Shown: positions 1 through 12,700 of the stretch, in pieces | How the letters are laid out: each line of letters begins with the position of its first letter | Numbering within the stretch: the stretch's first letter is position 1 | Assembly (NCBI RefSeq): GCF_000247695.1 | Contig: NW_004624801.1 | Span: 5,287,869 to 5,351,868, forward strand | Source of the DNA: Heterocephalus glaber | Lineage: Eukaryota > Chordata > Mammalia > Rodentia > Bathyergidae | Direction of reading: 5' to 3' | Length of the DNA: 64,000 bases | The notes under the pieces: generated by a model | Databases searched by the model: none | What the model was told of the DNA's origin: nothing | Seen by the model: the letters and a program-made list of their open reading frames with translations, nothing else | Translations under genes and position numbers: made by a program

Positions 1-3000
1 CCTTCGGGCAGCATGTAATTACAGAATGGCTTTTTTTCTTTCTGTTGTGCTGTCTTTAATCCCCTGTCTGCAGTCAGGGCCTCTGGCCAGACATAACATG
101 CGGGGGCAGATGCATACAGACAGCTCTGCAGGTCCTCTGCCCGGGAGCATCTGCCACCCTCTGGCCTGTGCCTTACCCATCTGGAGAGGAACAGGGTGCC
201 TGGGGAGGGGAGAGCAAGAGAGCAATTTCGGCTGGACAGCCAAGGAGGTCCTGGGTGTGGTGGTGGCTAGAAGGAGGCAGCAGATGTGTGTCATCAGGAC
301 AGCCACTGTGCCATCCAAGGGAGTCAGTGAGTGCTCTGGGTCTGCAGGCCTGGCCGAGGAAGAATGCCTCCTTGCCCCTTTTTAGCCTTTTCTCTGCCTT
401 GATGGAAGCTGTTCTTTCTTAGCTATGAGGTCCCCACACCATCCCAAGCAGCTTCTCGGGTAGTCCTGCAGCCTGGTGTGGTTTTCCCAACCCTTCTTTC
501 TTCTGTTCAGACTCCTTCTCTTGGGTGTGCAGCCCTCCAGCTCAGCTGGCCAGTCCTTCCTGCCTCCAGTGTGTTTTCCCTTTGGTCATTTCTGGAGGTG
601 TGGCCCAGGCCCAGCCATCCTGTCCATCCCACAAGCTCTTAAATCCCTCTGGAGAGGAAGGCTGGGCCCAAGGGGAGGAGGGTCAGTGTGAGGGAAGGTG
701 CTAGGGGCCTGGGCTTCCCAACCTGGCCTCAGATCCTCTTCTTCTCTTACTGGGGTGGAGGTGGGAGGATCCGGCATCACCACCCTGACCCAGTCCTATA
801 GATAGGAGCTCATGGGCTCTTCTTCTCTTCTCTTCTGTCTTCCTCCATTTGAGCCTTCCTGAAGTCCTCCTCCTTCCCATGTCAGGAGCTCTGGGATACT
901 GTGGACAGACTTAGCTTGCCTGACATTCATTTGTCCTGAGGACAAATACCATCTGAGGAAGCCCAGGATCCTCCAAAGGGAGGTGGATGCTTTGGAATAC
1001 AGTATTTACCAGGCTACGTTGTAGGCTTCCTGCCCAGAGGTCATTTCTTCCTGAGCTGAAATGACCAGTTTATCTCCAGTGGGAAGAAGCAACTCTTACC
1101 TCCATAATCCACCAAAACCATAGTAGAGAATGGGATTAGGTGAGATTTAGGTCAGGGTGCCGGAAATCTTGGGGCTGAGTCCATTCTGGAAGCCAAGGCA
1201 GCTGGCAGCAGATAACACTGGGGCTCCACTCAGGTGTGTGACACTGGGACCCTGCAGCCCCTCAGAGTTGTGGAGGTGCCCAGGCCAGACAGCCAGAGAA
1301 GAGGCACCTGTGGAAGCAGGCAAGGATGAGGAAGTGCAGAACATCAGCAGACAAGGCCAGGACAGGCCCCTGGAGAGGGCAGATCTGTGGGTCATCAGAC
1401 TGGAAGGAGTGGAGGGGAGGACAGGGAATCAGGTGGCATGGTGGCCCAGCACCACAGCCGGGGCCTGGAGTCCTCAGTAGATAGCAGTGAGTTCCTTTCT
1501 GGTGCCTCAGATCTAGGAATTGGCTGCTCTTACTCAGGAACTTTTCCTGATGGAAGTGCCCATCACTGAGGCAGAAAGACTGCTTCTTCAGGCACTGGCT
1601 CTTGGGCAGGGGGAGGTATTGTTTGTTTTTGCACCCCATGGCTGGGGATTTGTACATCATATTCAGCCTGGCATCAGCTAAACCCATGGAAGTTTTGATT
1701 CAGCAGGCCTAGGCTAGGACCTGGACAGGCAGGGTTTTGAAAACTCCAGGTGATGTTATTGCAGATTTTGGGTTGATAGCCAGCTGGCTATTTGTCACCA
1801 CAGTTAGCTGGCATGGACAGGGATGGTCCCGGGTGACTTGGGAACCTGATACGTTGCCTTGAGGGACCTCACAGCCAGGCTGCTCCCTGTTGAGACTCTC
1901 CCCCTCCTAGCTTCCCCTTCTTGGACTTTAGCCCTTCATTTCCCTCTGTCTACCCTGCACCCCCAGTTTGCCAACTGTTGTACATTTCTGGAGTGATCTC
2001 AGCCACAGTAGTGGACATACCTACCACCGAGACACTTAAAACTCCTACATTTCATCCCCAGCCTGACCTGCTCACAGTGTAGACCTGTGACCTGCCTCTC
2101 AGCTGTTTTCGCAGGAAATGGGAGTCAGGATGTCGAAACCCAAACTCGCTTCCAACGGCCTGCCAGAGTCACCTCTTCTTCCACACAACTGCTTACCCAG
2201 TGGCCTCTGCAATATCCCAGTCTGTGGCTTTCCCCACCCCACTTCATGCTGTCCTTCCCACTCCCAGCCTCTACCTTCCCCAGGGTAACACCCCATACAG
2301 ACACCCTAGCCAGGGTAAGTGCCACATCAGCTGACACCCTTTACCTTTAAAGTCCAGTCCAGACCCACATGCCAGTTCTATGAGGCTCTTGGGACCTGCG
2401 ACCTCCCAGCTCCCTGCTGTTCCTTCCCCAGGCCTTGCTATTCCAGCGAGAGTACTAATGCCTGGCCAGGAAACATTCGCCACCCTAGACAACTCTTGCT
2501 TTTTCAAGACAACCCAAAATGTCACCCGCTCTGGGACATTTTCCCAAAACCCAGGGCTGCACTTCAGGGAGAGGTTTGTATTCCGATGGCTCCTTGGCAA
2601 CCTGGCTCTCAGCCTGCATCTTATGGCATTGTGATTATAGATGTACATGTCTGGCTCCCCCACTAGACTGCAGATTCCTTGAAAACAGGTACTGAGTTCT
2701 ACCATCTCCACATGCCCTCCCCACCAAACCACTAAAGATGGTGCCTGGTGCATACGAGCTTAGTGAATACCTGCTGAATGAATGAGTGAATAAATGAACC
2801 TGCGAGTAGCTTCACTGATCCTAAGAACATGTTAGTCAAAAAACAAAACAAAATAAACAAAAAACAAAGCAACAACAACAACAAAAAAATAAATTAAAAA
2901 AAGGACTGGGGAGGTAGCACAATCCCTGTCTATGAGGTGCAAAGACAAACAGTGGTCCCCCAAGAGGCAGTGCCTGAAGAAGCAGCCAGTCTTTCCATCT

Positions 3001-3032
3001 CAGTGTGCACTCCCATCAGGAAAAGTTGCTGG

Positions 3033-3056
3033 GATGGATGGATGGATGGATGGATG
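3033..3056. repeat. (GATG)n microsatellite
   Basis: About six tandem copies of GATG directly in front of an ID-like SINE. Confidence 0.85.
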
Positions 3057-3143
3057 GGGCTGAGGGTATAGTTCAGTGGTAGGTTAGCATGTGCGAGGTC
3101 CTGGGTTCTATAGCAAATACTGCAAAAAAGAAAAGAAAAAAAA
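3057..3143 (+). repeat. ID-like tRNA-derived SINE
   Basis: A degenerate 'GGGCTGAGGGTATAGTTCAG' head, box-B-like GGTTCTATAGC and an A-rich tail. Confidence 0.7.
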
Positions 3144-3382
3144 TGGAGTTCTAAAAGACTGGTGCCTTTGAGGTCAATGGAAAGACAGGCAATGAGAGCA
3201 GGCTGAGTGGCAGCAGGTTGAGAGGTAAGTGAAAGGCAAGTTAGAAAACACTGAGTAGAAAAAGTGTTTTTTGGTTTTTTGTTGTTTTTTTTTTGAGACT
3301 GGGTATGAACTCAGGACCTTGTGGTTGTGCGGCAGGTGCTTTTTTTGGTTTTTAAACTTGGCTTTAAAGAGTACAGTGCTAG

Positions 3383-3589
3383 GGCCAGGGATTTAGCTCA
3401 GTGGTTTGGCCGCCTGCTGTGCAGGCGCAAGGACCCGAGTTCAATTCCTGGTACCAAACAAACAAACAAAAAAATAACTCACACCCAAAGAGTACAGGAC
3501 TGTGGGCCAGGGATTTAGCTCAGTGGTTCCAGCGCCTGCCTCACAAGCACAAGGTCCTGAGTTCGATCCCCGGTACCAAAAAAAAAAAG
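3383..3589 (+). repeat. Two ID-like SINEs inserted at one target site
   Basis: Element 1 spans 3383-3476 and element 2 spans 3504-3588. Both have GGCCAGGGATTTAGCTCAG and end GGTACC plus an A-rich tail. The target AAAGAGTACAG occurs before element 1 (from 3366), between the two, and after element 2. The last two copies extend to AGAGTACAGGACTGTG. Confidence 0.9.
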
Positions 3590-3799
3590 AGTACAGGACT
3601 GTGCCCTTGAATGGTTTTAAATTTGGTGGTGATTTTACTATAGATACACCCTGAGGGTGAAGAGCTTGGGGAAGAAGGGAGGTGGAGGGCAAGCAGGGGC
3701 TTGGGTGGAGAGAAGGGAGGGTCCAGTCCTCACTGGATGCCCCATCTGGGCAGGGACCCAGGGCCTGGGGACATGCTGGCCACATCTATTTCCCTGCAG

Positions 3800-6700
3800 G
3801 GCGAGCCCCCCTTGGCCCTGGGCCTGTCCACATGGAAGGCCCTGAGTGTCCTGAAGGAGCAACTGGAGGCCGTGTTAGAGGGACACCTCAAAGAGCGGAA
3901 GAAACGACTTACGTGGAAGGTGAAGCTTCTTCACAGGCATTCCGAGCCTGGGTGGGATGAGAAAGAAGCTGGGGAGGCCCCTCCTTGGGGCTGCGATGTG
4001 CCCTGCCCACCTGGGTAGTGGGAGACCCAAGCAGGGCATATGAATAGTCAGAAGGAGCTGGGTGTGGTGGTGCACACCCGTAATTGCACTACTCTGGGAG
4101 CCTAAGGTAGGATGATCACAAGTTCAAGACCAGCCTGGACAACTTCGTGACTTAGTGAGACCTTGTCTTGAGATAAAAAATTTTAAAAGAGCTGGAGGTA
4201 TGGCTCATGTGAATGCCCTGGGTTCATTCCCCTGTGCTGCAAAAAGGAAAAAAAAAAGGAAGTCGAGGTTCCTTCTCAGAGGAGCCCAACATACTGGACC
4301 CCAGCCAAGGTCAAAGGGATGGGTCCAAGATAGCCACGGGGACTCACTGGGGAGGTGAGGGGCAGGGGAACCCGGCAGATGAGAGCTGGACGGGCCACCC
4401 ACTGCCTTTCTGCCATTAACCCCCAGGAGGTGTGGAGAAGCAGCTTCCTGCACCACAGTAACCGCTGCTCCTGCTTCCACTGGCCTGGGGCCTCGCTCAT
4501 GCTGCTGGCTGTGCTGCTTCTACTGGGCTGCTTTGGGGGCCAGCCAGCCGGGAGGTAAACAGCACCCCACAGACTTCTGTCAGTGCCCCACTCTGTCTCC
4601 CTTGGACTCTCCAAGGCTCTGAAGAGGCTGTTGTGCCTGAGCTGTTGCCACAGTGGGCTACTGGGTGTGTGAGACTCTCCTTGGTCCCTTGAGTCCCGAG
4701 TCAGATGAGACACTCCTTCCAGAAGGGACTGGGTGGAAAGGGGGTGTCTTGGACCTGGGGGCTGGGAGCAGGGAGGGTCTTTACTCCCTGGAATTACACC
4801 TTACACCCTGCATCCCAACACTAGCCATGGGGTGGAGCTGGTCAATGCCTCCGCACTCTTCCTGCTGCTACTTCTCAACCTTGTCCTCATTGGGCGGCAA
4901 GATCGGCTGAAGCGCCACGAGGTGGAGCACAGGCTCCGGGGGATCATTGACCAAATCCAAGGTGAGGCAAGAGCCAGGTGTGTCAGTGGGAAAGGCACCC
5001 TGCGACGTGTCAGAACCCTGAGACTCCACGCCGGTGCCCAGCACCTGGGGATGGCCTACCGTCAGTGTTGCAGGGGCCGTCATCATTGGCAGAGTTGGAA
5101 GGGTGTCTTGCCCTCTCTTGAGCAGGGCAGTGCAGACTGTGGTGCAGCTGTGGGCACCTAGGCAGTGGCCTGGGAAGACAGGAAGCTGATGGTGTCACTG
5201 TGGGCTTACAAGCTGGCAAATGTTGGGAGACAGACAGAGAAGACCCTGTCTCTTGACAGAAGGGCAGTTGAGATGTCCTCTTCCAAGTCTGTCCAGTCTG
5301 GTGGTACTGGGCTGGGGAAAAGGTGGGAAGGTGGACCAGGGTAGCTGAGATGCCTGCAGGAGTCAGGGTTGGGCAGGGAGTTGGGAGCTCAAGATGAGTA
5401 TCCTGGTGCCTAAAGGAGCGAGCCATTGCTCAATCCTCTGTCTAGCTGGCACTTATTAGGCTCCAGCTATCCATCATTACATTGGGCTCCTCGGAGAGCT
5501 TATGGTTCCTGCTTTCCAAGGGTGCATGGTGGTGTCAGAAGCAGCACCTGCTCTCAGGAGGCCTTTCTCTGACAGTTCTAGGCAGTGGATGTTCAAGGCC
5601 TAAGTGAGAATTTGTTCATTCATCCTGCAATGATTAATTGCAAACATAAGCTGGGGTCTGGGAGTACAATGATCGCTGAGAAAGATGAGTCTTGCTCTCC
5701 AGGAGCTTAGTCGCTTGCTCAGGAACCATCAGTGGCTCCCTCTTGCTCCTTCAAGCCATCTCAGATGCTGCCAGTGGCTTCCCAGTACCCCTGCCCTAGG
5801 CTCTGAGCTTCCTATCCAGCCTCTCTTCTTACTACTCATCCTCACATTATAACTACTCATCCTCCCTAGACCCTCCGTGTACCAACCTGCTCTGTGCTTC
5901 TGACCTATTCTCTGCCCAGTGAGCTCCCTCATTCACCTCTGGTGGACAAAATCTTTGCCAATCTTCCTGGCCACTCCCAGAAGCCTTCCCAGAAGCCCTG
6001 GCAGATAGGTTTGTTCCTGCTTCCGTATACTCCCGTGGTGCTGGGATGTTTGTTAACCACACTTAGCAAATATTTGCCTGGTTTGCAGTTGTCTGGCCAT
6101 GCACCTCCTCTCCCCCACTATGCAGTAACTTCTCAAGGGCAGGGACTGTGTTGTCTGTGCCTTGTACCCTGCACAGCCCCTCAGCAAAGTGTGAAGTGTA
6201 TTTGAGTGGAAAGTGTACAAAGATAAAATCTTCAGAGAATGAGAGCAGGTGGAAGTGGCTGGGCTAGGGATGGCTTCAGAGGGGAGGCATCATTGAAACG
6301 GGAAGCATTTGAATAATTGGGGTGGGAAGAAGAAAGCAGGCGGTGTCCCTTGGTGTGTGCTGGGCTGACTGGAGGGTGAGAAGGTTGTTTCTCTTTTGTG
6401 TTTCTCCTCAGATGCCCTCAGAAATGGCAAGGAGATCAAGTGGCCGAATGCCATGTATCCAGACCTCCACATGCCATTTGCTCCATCCTGGTCCCTGCAC
6501 TGGGCCTACAGAGATGGCCACCTGGTCAACCTGCCAGTTAGCCTGTTGGTAGAAGGGGACATCATAGCCCTGAGACCTGGCCAGGAATCCTTTGCCTCCC
6601 TGAGAGGGATCAAGGTAACTGGAGGCTTCTCTTCGTCCTGGGAACTGTGGAGGCGGGGTGGGGGTGGGGGGACGACATCTGAAGGCCACTTGGGGCTCCC

Positions 6701-9700
6701 GGGCTCCATTCTAAAGCTTTCTGGCCAGCTTGGGGGCTTCGCAAGAATTCTCAGATGGAGCTGGAACCTCCTCCTCCTCGTGTTGTTCTTTCTTCTCTTG
6801 AATCCTAACCTTACATGGCCTGCCCTGATGGACTGTGGTAGTGGATGGTCCCTGACCCCTGGAGGTGTCTCCACTTAGCTGCCACTGTCCAGGAAGTGTG
6901 GCCTTGACAGCCCTTTCCTCCCTCTCGCCTCCCTTCACTGCTGACAGGATGACGAGCACATCGTCCTAGAGCCGGGAGACCTGTTCCCTCCTTTCTCTCC
7001 GCCACCCTCACCCCGAGGAGAGGTGAAGAAAGGGCCACAGAACCCTCAGCAGCACCGGCTCTTCCGTGTCCTGGAGACCCCTGTGATCGACAACATCAGG
7101 CAGGGAGGGGTGCCGCCTCGCTGTCCTCTCCCCCAGGCCCGCGAGGAGGCTGGCTGAGAGCAGGCCCCTCCTCAGGCTCTTCTCGGTCCAGGCCAAGAGT
7201 TTTTAGGCTGAGTGGTAGCCCCCACCCAGTCTGCTCTGAGGGGCTGGCTCTGGACATCTCTGCAGGCACCTCCCCCAGGGGACCTTTCAGCAAGGGCCAG
7301 GGCAGACCAGGGAGTTTGGGGGCTCCACAGTGCTCAGTGAAGCCCTGGCTGGCTGAGAGGCCCAGAGACTTTTCGAAGCACAGGATTCTGACCCTTTCCT
7401 CCGTTGGGGCTGAGGGTCGTCTCTTTCTGCAGATGGTGCCTGGACATGTCTCTGTCCCGCCCAGTCACTGCTCTGGACAACGAGAGGTTCACAGTGCAGT
7501 CAGTGATGCTGCACTATGCGGTGCCTGTGGTCCTGGTGCGTGAGCGGGGCTGCGGGGCAGGGGGGAGGGCCAGGCATGGGGGAGCCTCGGGGCTGGAGCC
7601 AGGTGAGTGTGAGAGCAAGCAGAGGCCTCAGCGTGAGCCTGCCAGGGGTGGCAAAAGCAGGGAGCCTAGAGGCCACCCCTCCCCAGGGAGGCGGCTAAGG
7701 CTGCACCTCCTGTCCCTGCAGGCTGGCTTTCTTATCACCAATGCCCTGCGCTTCATGCTCAGTGCCCCTGGGGTCACATCCTGGCAGTACACCCTCCTGC
7801 AGCTCCAGGCAAGTTTGGCTCTTTCCTCTCTGTTGCGCTTCTCTCACCTATGGGGCCTCTCATTGCTCCTCTCTGCAGCCTGACCTCTCCCCAGGCTTTA
7901 GCTTAAGAGTGCCTTAGTCCCTTCCTTCCCTTTTTGGCCCTGGGCAGCTGTTCTTTCCACCCAGGGGAGGGCCACATGGCAGGGCAGCTCTCCCCTTCTC
8001 CCTCTGGGCCAGCCAGCAGCTCTGTGGGAGCCTCCTGTGGTCTACTCCTTCCCAGGTGAATGGCATGCTGCCCATCCTCCCCCTGCTCTTCCCAGTCCTC
8101 TGGGTCCTGGCCACCGCCTGTGGAGAAGCTCGTGTCCTGGCACAGATGAGCAAGGCCTCACCCAGCTCCCTGGTAGGTGGTTCCAAGGCGTATGGGGGAC
8201 AGTGGCAGGGAACTAGCTGAGCTGGCGAAGGAAGGGCAGACCTAGCCCCACCTTGGAGCCGCATGTTTGAGGCCCTGGGCAGCTCTCCAAGGCTCCAGCT
8301 CTTTCCATTCCAGACCTCTAGGCCAGGCCAGGCCAGGGTGAGGGTGGCATCTTCCTGACTCCTGCTGGTGGGGAGTCAGGACTGCCAGGTGCCTTCTTGT
8401 AAAGGGGCTGGGCGGCGGGTCTCCAGCCTGCCAGTGTGGAAGCCCTGTGAAGGCAGGCTTTCCTCACTCAGGCCCCTCCTTCTTTGTGCAGCTAGCCAAG
8501 TTCTCGGAGGACACTCTCAGCAGCTACACAGAAGCTGTCTCTTCCAAGGTATACTGACGGTGATAGATTCTACTGCAGTCCCCTAGGGCCATGAACTGCC
8601 ACACCCTCAGGCTCTGTCTGGGAATGGCGAGCCTATTTATGGCCTTGAGTCTCCTGCCAGGCTCTTGTGCTCCACCCCCACCCACCCATCCAACATGGGC
8701 ATTACCCAGGCCTGATCCCGTGACACAAGACACCGTGCCTCAGAACCCCAGCTTTGAGTTGCTCCCTGGACTTTTCCTGATTTAGGTCTCAGAGATGATC
8801 TCTGGGGAAAGAAGGCTCTGCCCCATATGGCCTCTCTCTCTCCTACCAGGAAATGCTGCGCTGCATTTGGGGCCACTTCCTGAGGGTGATCCAGGGGACG
8901 TCACCGACGCTGAGCCACAGTGCCAGCCTGCTGCACAGCTTGGGCTCTGTCACGGTAAGGGTGGCCCCGCTGGGAAGAGGCACCTGTCGCTCCGGGCCTG
9001 CTGTCCATCTACCACTTGAGTGGCCTCTGGGTGGTTGGGCCACTGCCAAGCCCTTTCCAGTCCTGGCCTCGCTTCCTTGCAGGTCCTGTGCTGTGTGGAC
9101 AAACAGGGGGTCTTGTCCTGGCCAAACCCCAGCCCAGAGACTGTGCTCTTCTTCAGCGGGAAGGTGGAGCCCCCTCATAGCAGCCACGAGGACCTCACGG
9201 ATGATCTGTCCACCCGCTCCTTCTGCCATCCTGAGGTAGAGGAGGAGGTATGGCTGGCTTCCATGGGCTGACTGGGTCAGGCCACTTAGCTGTGGAGCCT
9301 GGCTTGTGGCCTTGGGAGGGTGAGAGCCAGGAAGAAGAAGGGGCTTCAGCACTTCTGGGAGCTGCCTCTGAGCAGTTGTGGTGAAGCCACAGGACAAGGT
9401 GGTGAGGGGGCCAGAACTGCCCCACCTCCCTGGCCCTCAGGAGCCACGGGACCAGGTCCTAGGCGTGCACTCCTGTTCTCCTCAGCCCCATGAACGAGAT
9501 GCCCTCCTGGCTGGCTCCTTGAACAATACCCTGCACCTTTCCAATGAGCAGGAGCGTGGCGACTGGCCTGGTGATGGTCCCAAGCCCCCCGAGCCCTACT
9601 CTCACCACAAAATGCATGGCCGCAGCAAACACCCATCTGGGTCCAACGTGAGCTTCAGCAGGGACACTGAGGGCGGTGTGGAAGAGCTCAGCAAGGTGAG

Positions 9701-12700
9701 AGGGAGGCAGGGTGGAGAGGCCCCCTCGTCCTCCACAGACTGTCCTGTCCCCTCCTACTAAAAGGAGCCTGAACCAGCAGGATCTAAGAGTGCAGAAATT
9801 GCTGGGTACAGTGGTGCACACTTGTAATTGCAGCTACTCAGGAAGCTGAGGCAGGAAAGTTGCAAGTTTGATACCAGCCTGGGTATCTTAGTGAGACCCT
9901 GTCTCGGGAGAAAATTAAAAACGCTGGTGTTGTAGCTCAGTGGTAGAGTGCTTGCCTAGCATGCATGAGGCCCTGAGTTCAATCTCCAGTACTGTTTAAA
10001 AAAAGGAGGGCCAGGGATTTAGCTCAGTGGTTTCGCCACCTGCTGCACAAGCACAAGGACCTAAGTTCAGTCCCTGGTATCAAATAAATAAATAAATAAA
10101 TAATAAATAAATAAATGGAAAGAAAGGAGGGAGGGAGGAAGGAAGGGAGGGAGGGAGGGAGGGAGAGAAAGAAAAAAGAAAAGAAAAAATAGAATTCAGA
10201 AGTCACATGCAGAGCCCTCCCCGCTCCCCTGGCCTGGCAGCCTCCCGAGGCTCACCCTGAGTCTCTTCTATAAAGTGGGTGCCACCCACCTCCACTTCTC
10301 ACTGATAGCCACTGGCCTCCTAACTGAACCTTCCAAACACACAAAGCCGTGGCTCTCTTGCTGGTATTGTCCTCTGGCTAAAAAAAGACCTCTTATTTTC
10401 TTCCTCTGTGCCTGTCCCTCCTTGTCAGTATTGCCAGTGTTGCCAGTGTCATTGCGTGTAGATCCTAGAGACAGGAGCCCCAGGACAGGAAGGGGCCCTC
10501 GGGGACACCTGCACCCCTCCCAGGAGCCAGCCTTGGGCAGCAGCCAAGGGAGGAGGTGGAACCAGGGCCTGACCTCCACCCCTGGCCCATGTTTCCCCAG
10601 GCCCAGCCTGGGACCGAGGGTGAGCCTTATGAGGCAGAGGACTTCGTGTGCGACTACCACCTAGAGATGCTGAGCCTGTCCCAGGACCAGCAGAACCCCT
10701 CCTGCATCCAGTTTGATGATTCCAACTGGCAGTTCCATCTTACCTCCCTCAAGCCCCTGGGCCTCAACGTGCTACTGAACCTGTGTAACGCCAGTGTCAC
10801 CGAGCGCCTGTGCCGCTTCTCAGACCACCTGTGCAACATCGCCCTGCAGGAGAGCCACAGTGCCGTGCTCCCCGTGCATGTGCCCTGGGGCCTCTGTGAG
10901 CTGGCCCGCCTCATCGGTACGGTTGTGGCAGTGGTGGCGGTGGCAGCAGGGCAGGGTTGGCTGGGTGGTACCTGACCTCTTAGAACTCCCCAGCACCGTC
11001 TCCGAACAGACCAGACCCTGGCACGGCCCTTGCTGGTCAGGAGCACCCAGCCCTCTTTCAGCTTGGGACAATCTGCCTTTAGCCAGGCACTGTGGTGTGT
11101 GACAGAGCTTCTTAGTCTGGAAGATTAAGTGTTGGGATGGAAACATGGAAGAAGCTGGCTGGAGGGACTAGATTCTGTCTGAGCCAGGGGACTGAGGTGG
11201 CCTGAGTGTGGCGCAAGCCCTCACACAGTGGCCCCGAGTCCCATGTTCATCTGCAGGCTTCACGCCGGGGGCCAAGGAGCTCTTCAAGCAGGAGAACCAC
11301 CTGGCACTCTACCGCCTACCCAGTGCCGAGACCATGAAGGAGACCTCGCTGGGGCGGCCATCCTGTGTCACCAAGCGGCGCCCTCCCCTCAGCCACATGA
11401 TCAGCCTCTTCATCAAGGACACTGCCACCAGTGAGCCTTGTGCCAGCTCAGCTGGTCTAGCCAAACCTGCCAGAGCCCGGTGGGCGGGAGGCTCTGTTCT
11501 GCTCCATTCATTCTGGGAGGACTGGGCAGATGAACAGTAGACCACTTTCTGAGTCCTTCAGTGTGGCAGGGACTGGACTTGGGGACTTGGGCCACAAGGG
11601 TGGGATTGTCCAGAGGACAGGAAGTATAGTGTCTACATGACTGGCTCAGTGGAGTTCCATAGTAGCTGGCTTACTGTGAGGCCTGGGGCCCCCTCCTCTG
11701 TCAGGGCCTCCTTGGCGCCCTTCTCAAGGTTGGCAACATGCCACTTGTTAGGTCAGAAGCAGGGCAAGAGCTTTGTAGGGCCCTCATGGTTGGGCTTCTC
11801 TATCTCATCCCTAGGCACAGAGCAGATGCTGTCCCATGGCACGGCTGACGTGGTCTTGGAGGCCTGCACAGACTTCTGGGATGGAGCTGACATCTACCCT
11901 CTTTCGGGTTCTGACAGGTGGGAGAGGAGTTTGCTAGTCTGCCTGCCTGTCTCATGGTCACAGGGATCTCAGGCACCCTCATGTCCCTTCCACTCTGCTT
12001 CCTTGGCAGAAAGAAAGTGCTGGATTTCTACCAGCGAGCCTGCCTGTCTGGTTATTGCTCTGCCTTCGCCTACAAGCCCATGAACTGTGCCCTGTCCTCT
12101 CAGCTGAATGGCAAGTGCATCGAGCTGGTGCAGATGCCCGGCCAGAGCAGCATCTTCACCATGTGTGAACTGCCTAGCACTGTCCCTATCAAGCAGAATG
12201 TCCGCCGGAACAGCTGGAGCTCTGACGGTATCGTGTGCTTCCCACTGGCTGGGGCTGGGGCTGGGGCTCCCAGGGGCCAGGAGTCCAGGATAAGGAGGGC
12301 TTTCAGACGGCCATGGCATTGCTTGCAGTAAAAGGTGCCCCAGGCCCCATATGGGAGCTGGGATGCCAGCCTGGCCCTCCCTAGCTGGTGACGTGGGAAT
12401 CCTGTTTTCACATATACAAATTGATGCTTACTCTGTCCACTTCACAGGTTTACTGTGATGTTCAAGGGAATTATATACATAAAAGTGCTTTCCTTTCCAA
12501 TACTCTGGGAGGCTGAGGCAGGAGGATCCCAAGTTTGAGCCTAGCCTGGACAACTTAGTGAGACCCTGTCTTAAATNNNNNNNNNNNNNNNNNNNNNNNN
12601 NNNNNNNNNNNNNNNNNNNNNNNNNNNNNNNNNNNNNNNNNNNNNNNNNNNNNNNNNNNNNNNNNNNNNNNNNNNNGACCCTGTCTCAAAATAATATATA

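Larger units (their letters stand above)
1..3799 (+). other. TMEM94: TMEM94 5' intron sequence (no exon recognised)
   Basis: This stretch precedes the first recognisable TMEM94 exon and ends in the acceptor TTTCCCTGCAG at 3789-3799. The exon carrying the initiator (a short N-terminus of about 8 residues in human) was not found here, so it should lie upstream of the window. Contents that I can name are an L2/MIR-like 3' fragment near 2742-2800 (TGAATGAATGAGTGAATAAATGA type), an A-rich tract at 2836-2900, a GATG microsatellite at 3033-3056, and ID-like SINEs from 3057 onward. Translated open frames in this part are short and resemble nothing I know. Confidence 0.7.

Noticed and set aside
1..3799. 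A search for the initiator exon of TMEM94 in the first 3.8 kb
   Set aside because: No ATG followed by the expected short acidic and lysine-rich N-terminus and a donor was found, so the gene is called 5'-partial.
7100..7111. A GT donor at 7110-7111 as an alternative to the GC donor
   Set aside because: It adds 10 nt and shifts the reading frame of the next exon.
9378..9761. A continuous 127-codon frame read as a single exon
   Set aside because: Only 9486-9695 is coding. The flanks are intron with a clear acceptor (CTCAG at 9485) and donor (AAG|GTGAGA at 9695/9696).
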